Below, in pieces: positions 60,667 through 64,000 of a stretch of 64,000 bases of DNA. How positions within the stretch are numbered: the stretch's first letter is position 1; each line of letters begins with the position of its first letter. The stretch comes from Brevibacillus invocatus (GTDB lineage: Bacteria; Bacillota; Bacilli; Brevibacillales; Brevibacillaceae): NCBI RefSeq assembly GCF_003710915.1, contig NZ_RHHR01000036.1, positions 52,176 through 116,175 on the forward strand, given 5' to 3'. The notes below the pieces were generated by a model. The model made no database searches. It was given only the letters and a program-made list of their open reading frames with translations, and was not told the origin of the DNA. The position numbers and the translations under genes were made by a program.

Positions 60667-60846
60667 ATGAGGATCCATACTAGTTCAGGTGGTGTGAGGA
60701 AAATTGAATTTACGGTTACAGAGACATTTGGAACGGAATGTAGTTATGAATGGTTTGCACGTCAGGTCAAACAGTTGGCTAAGGACAAATATGGGATGGA
60801 GATAGAAGTAGAGATTAACCCAAAATACAGGCGACAAATTAGGTGA
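60667..60846 (+). CDS. Small hypothetical protein, 59 aa
   Basis: GAGGTG lies upstream of the ATG. It starts MRIHTSSGGVRKIEFTVTET and contains CSYEWFARQVKQLAKDKYGM then EIEVEINPKYRRQIR. A beta-helix-beta fold is likely. The stop overlaps or abuts the next start (GTGAGTGGGGATG), so the two are probably co-translated. No family is recognised. Confidence 0.6.
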   Translation: MRIHTSSGGVRKIEFTVTETFGTECSYEWFARQVKQLAKDKYGMEIEVEINPKYRRQIR

Positions 60847-60852
60847 GTGGGG

Positions 60853-61215
60853 ATGGAGCACAACTTCCTTTCAGAAAAACAAGTTTCAGAGATTGAGGAC
60901 AGGTATAAGAGTCTGCAGAAGCTCGTGATGATGGATGTGGATGTTCTGATAAAAGAGGTTCATGCGTACCGAGAGCTACTTCAGAATATTGAGAAGGAAA
61001 AACCTAAGGTATCCGAGATAGGAAGTATTGAAGATGATTTACTGGCAGATTATCACCATGTGCTTACTCCCAAAGATATTCAGAACATCCTAGGTATTGG
61101 TCGTCGGCAAACATATGAATTAATGAATTCGGGAGAGCTTCCAGTCGTAAGGGTTGGGCGGTTAATGCGAATATCAAAAAGTACCTTTATACATTGGTTA
61201 AAGGGGCAAAAATAA
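60853..61215 (+). CDS. Excisionase-type helix-turn-helix protein
   Basis: 120 aa. A helical N-terminus (SEIEDRYKSLQKLVMMDVDV) precedes an HTH_17/excisionase domain: LTPKDIQNILGIGRRQTYEL, then MNSGELPVVRVGRLMRISKS and WLKGQK. It lies next to the right arm sites, a natural place for an Xis-like directionality factor. ATG 60853 is preferred over GTG 60847 because GGTGAGTGG precedes it. Confidence 0.75.
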   Translation: MEHNFLSEKQVSEIEDRYKSLQKLVMMDVDVLIKEVHAYRELLQNIEKEKPKVSEIGSIEDDLLADYHHVLTPKDIQNILGIGRRQTYELMNSGELPVVRVGRLMRISKSTFIHWLKGQK

Positions 61216-61223
61216 TAGGGATG

Positions 61224-61256
61224 TTGTTGACGATCTGTTGACGAAATGCGTCAACA
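61224..61256 (+). repeat. Integrase arm-type sites, right end
   Basis: GTTGACG at 61226-61232 and 61237-61243, again 11 bp apart, plus an inverted CGTCAAC at 61249-61255 forming a hairpin with the preceding copy. It matches the left-end pair at 41789-41806. Confidence 0.65.
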
Positions 61257-61298
61257 ACAGTGATTTTAATCTACAACCCAACAATGTGAGAATAAGAA

Positions 61299-61321
61299 AA
61301 ACCCTTATTATATAAGGGTTT
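61299..61321 (-). terminator. Terminator supplied by the element for queF
   Basis: AAACCCTTA pairs with TAAGGGTTT; on the minus strand GGGTTTTTCTTATT follows. It lies inside the element, about 25 bases past the queF stop. Confidence 0.75.
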
Positions 61322-61345
61322 CCTCATTTTGAACTACATGCAACT

Positions 61346-61843
61346 CTACCGATTATCGACTTTCTCCGGGTACAGATCATGATTCATCATCCGGAATTGC
61401 GCCATCTCCTCGTACTTCGTGCCCGGCTTGCCATAATTGCAGTACGGGTCGATCGAAATACCACCACGTGGAGTGAATTTGCCCCATACCTCGATGTAAC
61501 GGGGCTCCATCAGCTTGATCAGGTCATTCATGATGATGTTGACGCAATCCTCGTGGAAATCCCCGTGATTGCGGAAGCTGAAGAGATACAGCTTGAGCGA
61601 CTTGCTCTCCACCATCTTGATGTCCGGGACATAGCTGATATAGATCGTAGCAAAATCAGGCTGCCCGGTGATCGGGCAGAGGCTGGTGAATTCCGGGCAG
61701 TTGAACTTGACGAAGTAATCCCGGTACGGGTGCTTGTTGTCAAAGGTCTCCAATACACCCGGATCGTACGTGTAGTTGTAGGTCGTTCCCTGGTTGCCCA
61801 GGAGAGTCAATGAAGACAAGTCTCGTTCTTCGTGGTTTGCCAT
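61346..61843 (-). CDS. queF: preQ0 reductase QueF (attachment gene)
   Basis: 165 aa, NADPH-dependent 7-cyano-7-deazaguanine reductase making preQ1. The conserved [20 protein letters not shown] contains the catalytic Cys and Asp region, with [20 protein letters not shown] and [12 protein letters not shown] completing the T-fold. The last codons (YPEKVDNR) lie within the right attachment repeat; the reading frame is intact, so integration preserved the enzyme. It follows queE by 37 bases with RBS GAGGG. Confidence 0.96.
   Translation of the reverse strand: MANHEERDLSSLTLLGNQGTTYNYTYDPGVLETFDNKHPYRDYFVKFNCPEFTSLCPITGQPDFATIYISYVPDIKMVESKSLKLYLFSFRNHGDFHEDCVNIIMNDLIKLMEPRYIEVWGKFTPRGGISIDPYCNYGKPGTKYEEMAQFRMMNHDLYPEKVDNR
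61347..61372 (+). repeat. Right attachment repeat (attR), queF 3' end
   Basis: 26 bp matching 41703-41728 at 25 of 26 positions. It encodes the end of QueF on the minus strand. The single mismatch (C versus G) falls between TACCGATTATC and ACTTTCTC, marking sequence that differed between the element and target sites. Confidence 0.85.
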
Positions 61844-61880
61844 CTATCTTATTCCCTCGTTTCTTCCTTGATTCTCATCG

Positions 61881-62606
61881 TTATACGCCACGCTTGTTGC
61901 CCCAGACCAAGGCGTGCAGCTGTGGCAGAACCTTGGCATCGTTCATGTCTGCTGCTGACATGGCCTGATCGATCAACCATTCAAAAGACTTCAACAGCTT
62001 TTCGCGCAGCAGGTCGGTGTTGGCGTCCGTCAGATCGCCATTGCCTGGCTGCAGGTAAAAAGGCACCGCAGGGTAGCGGCTGTGGATCCTGCGCGCATAG
62101 GCAAAATCTTCGTCATTGAACACAACGACTTTCAGGCTAACCCCATCATGACCGCCATCGACGAGCCGATGGACGATCTGATCCAGCATGTCCAAATCCG
62201 TTTTCATCCCGGAGCTTGGCGGCTTGGGTGAGATCGTGACGTCATCGATTTGCATGAGCCAATCCTGCCATCTGCTGCCTTGTGTCTCCACGGCTGTACG
62301 AATCCCTTTTTCCTGCAGCAGCGACACCAATGCCCCGATGCCCTCGATCAGCGCGGGGTTGCCGCCAGAGATCGTGACATGAGAAAAACGGTCTTCGCCC
62401 AGCCGGTACAGCTCTTGCCAGATGGCTTCGGCGGACAGAAGCTGGATCTCATCCCGAGCAGAGCCATCCCAGGTAAAGGCGGAATCACACCAGCTGCAGC
62501 GGTAGTCACACCCTGCGGTGCGCACAAACATCGTTTTTTGCCCGATGACCATGCCTTCGCCTTGAATAGTCGGCCCGAAAATCTCCAAAACAGGAATAGG
62601 GTTCAC
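61881..62606 (-). CDS. queE: 7-carboxy-7-deazaguanine synthase QueE
   Basis: 241 aa radical SAM enzyme converting carboxytetrahydropterin to carboxydeazaguanine. The Fe-S motif is AGCDYRCSWCDSAF, the N-terminus is IPVLEIFGPTIQGEG, and VTISGGNPAL holds a GGNP motif. The start is GTG 62606, overlapping the queD stop (GTGA). A longer frame to 62936 exists but runs antisense-free inside queD and gives no QueE-like sequence. Confidence 0.94.
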   Translation of the reverse strand: MNPIPVLEIFGPTIQGEGMVIGQKTMFVRTAGCDYRCSWCDSAFTWDGSARDEIQLLSAEAIWQELYRLGEDRFSHVTISGGNPALIEGIGALVSLLQEKGIRTAVETQGSRWQDWLMQIDDVTISPKPPSSGMKTDLDMLDQIVHRLVDGGHDGVSLKVVVFNDEDFAYARRIHSRYPAVPFYLQPGNGDLTDANTDLLREKLLKSFEWLIDQAMSAADMNDAKVLPQLHALVWGNKRGV

Positions 62607-63091
62607 TCCATCATCCACTCCCGTCTCGCTTCGGCATAGCTGGTCGGCGTCTCGAACAAGCGAACGAATTCGACACGAGCTCCGTTGTAGTGGTCGCGAT
62701 AAGCTTCTGATTGCAGCTGCTGCTCCATCTGTTCGAACAGCCAGACGACCATATTTTCTGCCGTGGTGTTCATCGCAGGCAGCATTTCGTTGAGATAGCG
62801 GTGATCCAGGTAGATTTCGATGTGTTCCTTCCAAATCTGCTTGATGTCGCCAAAATCGATGACCAGTCCGATTTCGTCCGGATAGCCGCTGATCCCAAAT
62901 ACGACGGTATACGTGTGTCCATGCAGGTTCTTGCATTTTCCTTCGTAGGCGTGCAGGTGGTGTGCCGCGTCGAAGGTAAACTCCTTGCTCACAAGAACGC
63001 GCTTGTTGTGGTAGCGAAGCTGTGATCTATCAATATGGGTACCCAAAGTCTGCATGCGGTCGACGATGCGAAAATCGAAGTTGGCGCTCAT
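62603..63091 (-). CDS. queD: 6-carboxytetrahydropterin synthase QueD
   Basis: 162 aa. Zinc ligands are FDAAHHLHAYEGKCKNLHGHTY, with the catalytic Cys in KCKNLHGH. It makes 6-carboxytetrahydropterin from dihydroneopterin triphosphate. The first 30 residues ([20 protein letters not shown]) are a little longer than in many family members. It overlaps queC by one base and queE by four, so the set is a tight operon. Confidence 0.95.
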   Translation of the reverse strand: MSANFDFRIVDRMQTLGTHIDRSQLRYHNKRVLVSKEFTFDAAHHLHAYEGKCKNLHGHTYTVVFGISGYPDEIGLVIDFGDIKQIWKEHIEIYLDHRYLNEMLPAMNTTAENMVVWLFEQMEQQLQSEAYRDHYNGARVEFVRLFETPTSYAEARREWMME

Positions 63092-63759
63092 CAGACAGTG
63101 GTCCCTTGTTCATTTTTTTCGGAAAGGTAGGTATCCAGTCCGGCTTTTCGCAGGTGGCAGGCAGGGCATTCCCCGCAGCCGTCACCCTTGATGCCGTTGT
63201 AGCAGGTGAGTGTTTTTTCGCGGATATAGGTGAATGCACCCAGATCGTCGGCGAGCTTCCACGTCTGCGCTTTGTTCAGCCACATCAGCGGCGTGTGGAT
63301 CACAAACGGGTAATCCATCGCCAGATTGAGCGTCACATTGAGCGATTTGATAAACGAGTCGCGGCAGTCCGGATACCCGCTGAAGTCCGTCTCGCATACG
63401 CCAGTCACCAGATGGCGTGCGCCTTTTTGCTTGGCAAAGACGCCTGCGAACGAGAGGAACAGCAGGTTGCGACCGTCGACGAAGGTGGAGGGCAGCTGGC
63501 CTTCTTCCTGAGTGATGTCAATGTCGGTGCGGGTGAGGGCATTGGGTGCGAGCTGGTTCAACAGGCTCATATCCAATACCGTGTTGTTCACGCCAAGCTC
63601 CCGGGCAATTTGCTGGGCGCATTCGATCTCCAGCTTGTGGCGTTGCCCGTAGTCAAACGTGATGGTTTCTACTTCGCCGAATTGTTGTTTGGCCCAAAAG
63701 AGGCAGGTTGTACTGTCCTGACCTCCGCTGAACACAACGACGGCCTTTTCTTGTTTCAT
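63091..63759 (-). CDS. queC: 7-cyano-7-deazaguanine synthase QueC
   Basis: 222 aa. The PP-loop is [17 protein letters not shown]. The zinc cluster is [32 protein letters not shown] is a conserved middle segment. It converts carboxydeazaguanine to preQ0 with ATP and ammonia. The ATG at 63759 is chosen because [13 protein letters not shown] matches Bacillus QueC and GGAG lies at a normal distance; an ATG at 63768 overlaps that RBS. It is the first gene of the operon, downstream of the preQ1 riboswitch. Confidence 0.96.
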   Translation of the reverse strand: MKQEKAVVVFSGGQDSTTCLFWAKQQFGEVETITFDYGQRHKLEIECAQQIARELGVNNTVLDMSLLNQLAPNALTRTDIDITQEEGQLPSTFVDGRNLLFLSFAGVFAKQKGARHLVTGVCETDFSGYPDCRDSFIKSLNVTLNLAMDYPFVIHTPLMWLNKAQTWKLADDLGAFTYIREKTLTCYNGIKGDGCGECPACHLRKAGLDTYLSEKNEQGTTV

Positions 63760-63811
63760 GCTCTCCATCTCCTTTTTTTTAAGTGGAAGAAAGAGAGTTC
63801 TTGAACATGCT

Positions 63812-63843
63812 CACAAAAAAACAAAACAATACCAAAGGTACTG
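63812..63843 (-). terminator. Riboswitch-controlled terminator
   Basis: On the minus strand CAGTACC-TTT-GGTATTG (one G-U) is followed by TTTTGTTTTTTT. It lies between the preQ1 aptamer and queC and would form when preQ1 is bound. Confidence 0.82.
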
Positions 63844-63850
63844 TTTCCCA

Positions 63851-63885
63851 CCTTAGTTTTTTATAGAGGGAGTTCGCGAACCTCT
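63851..63885 (-). promoter_or_regulatory. preQ1-I riboswitch aptamer
   Basis: The minus strand reads AGAGGTTCGCGAACTCCCTC, then TATAAAAAACTAAGG. This matches the class I preQ1 consensus: P1 stem AGAGG/CCTCT, short loop with C for preQ1 pairing, and the A-rich tail CTAAG forming the H-type pseudoknot. It controls queCDEF by termination at 63812-63843. Confidence 0.93.
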
Positions 63886-63943
63886 CCCATGCGGCAGCAT
63901 GGATTTCGTGTGTGGTTGGGGCAAGCGGATGCTGCCCACGAAC

Positions 63944-63972
63944 ATTATACATCATTAGGAGTGTGACTTGAA
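63944..63972 (-). promoter_or_regulatory. Promoter of the queCDEF operon
   Basis: On the minus strand TTCAAG (63972-63967), 17-base spacer, TATAAT (63949-63944). The -10 is perfect and the -35 weak. The leader between the promoter and aptamer contains GGCAGCAT/ATGCTGCC, an additional 8-bp stem. Confidence 0.65.
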
Positions 63973-64000
63973 CTATATATATTTACTCAACTTTCGCAGC

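Larger units (their letters stand above)
41703..61372. mobile_element. Integrated element in the 3' end of queF (satellite/integrative mobilisable type)
   Basis: About 19.67 kb bounded by a 26-bp direct repeat with one mismatch (41703-41728 and 61347-61372). The right copy is the 3' end of queF. Inside lie a tyrosine integrase next to the left end, a CI/Cro-like switch, a phage-type replication protein, ArpU regulators, iteron-like repeats, a HerA/VirB4-like ATPase with two membrane proteins and several plasmid- or phage-like small genes. There is no recognisable capsid, portal, tail, holin or large terminase gene and no relaxase. Pairs of GTTGACG repeats spaced 11 bp lie near both ends. It is most likely a phage satellite or mobilisable island. 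Confidence 0.85.

Noticed and set aside
41703..61372. Complete inducible prophage
   Set aside because: Integrase, repressor and replication genes are present, but no portal, capsid, tail, lysis or large terminase genes were found.
62607..62936. N-terminal extension of QueE by 110 residues
   Set aside because: This part overlaps queD in another frame and has no QueE-like sequence; the GTG at 62606 gives the family-typical start.

Overview
The window looks like chromosomal DNA of a Gram-positive, spore-former-type Firmicute, most like Brevibacillus or a close Paenibacillaceae relative. This is inferred from protein families and signals, not from a database search. The signs are GlpP-type antitermination, a perfect-consensus sigma-A promoter with a CcpA cre-like site, strong AGGAGG ribosome sites with frequent GTG/TTG starts, a ComA-type regulator, ArpU regulators and a preQ1-I riboswitch.

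Region 1 (1-9.4 kb) is a glycerol-3-phosphate block. It holds a lipoprotein-dependent ABC importer (binding protein, ATPase, fused double permease), a HAD-IIA phosphatase, the antiterminator GlpP and the dehydrogenase GlpD, followed by a chemotaxis receptor. The importer and glpD each have a long leader ending in an intrinsic terminator, with the same doubled GGAGAA motif at the 5' base of the stem. The importer is therefore probably part of the GlpP regulon.

Region 2 (9.6-23.6 kb) is a complete type I-B CRISPR-Cas locus of the Myxococcus-like (MYXAN/Cmx) branch: cas6, cas3, cas8a1/cmx1, cas7 (devR), cas5 (devS), a cas4-cas1 fusion and cas2. A leader and an array of 76 repeats (74 good, 2 decayed terminal copies) with 75 spacers follow. 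All evidence puts the leader at the cas2 end and transcription on the plus strand.

Region 3 (23.7-41.7 kb) is mixed chromosome: TetR regulator, amino acid permease, ArsR regulator with an old yellow enzyme, glyoxalase-fold protein, WYL regulator with a divergent hydrolase, a WG-repeat secreted protein, a ComA-like regulator with an orphan kinase ATPase domain, a membrane-anchored DJ-1 protein and a CX5R phosphatase. It contains an unusual number of broken genes: HEAT-repeat, AlaX, DinB, XRE/MmyB, a fabF end and a GNAT.

Region 4 (41.703-61.372 kb) is an integrated mobile element of about 19.7 kb in the 3' end of queF. It is bounded by a 26-bp direct repeat (one mismatch) and carries matching pairs of integrase arm sites at both ends. 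It has a tyrosine integrase, a CI/Cro-like switch with three operators, a phage-type replication protein, two ArpU paralogues, five 18-bp palindromic iteron-like repeats beside an A/T-rich tract, decayed cobalamin genes, an unrecognised two-gene cassette, and a minus-strand trio of two membrane proteins plus a HerA/VirB4-like ATPase. There are no capsid, tail or large terminase genes, so it looks like a satellite or integrative mobilisable element, not a complete prophage.

Region 5 (61.3-64.0 kb) is the minus-strand queCDEF operon for preQ0/preQ1 synthesis, led by a preQ1-I riboswitch with its terminator and promoter.
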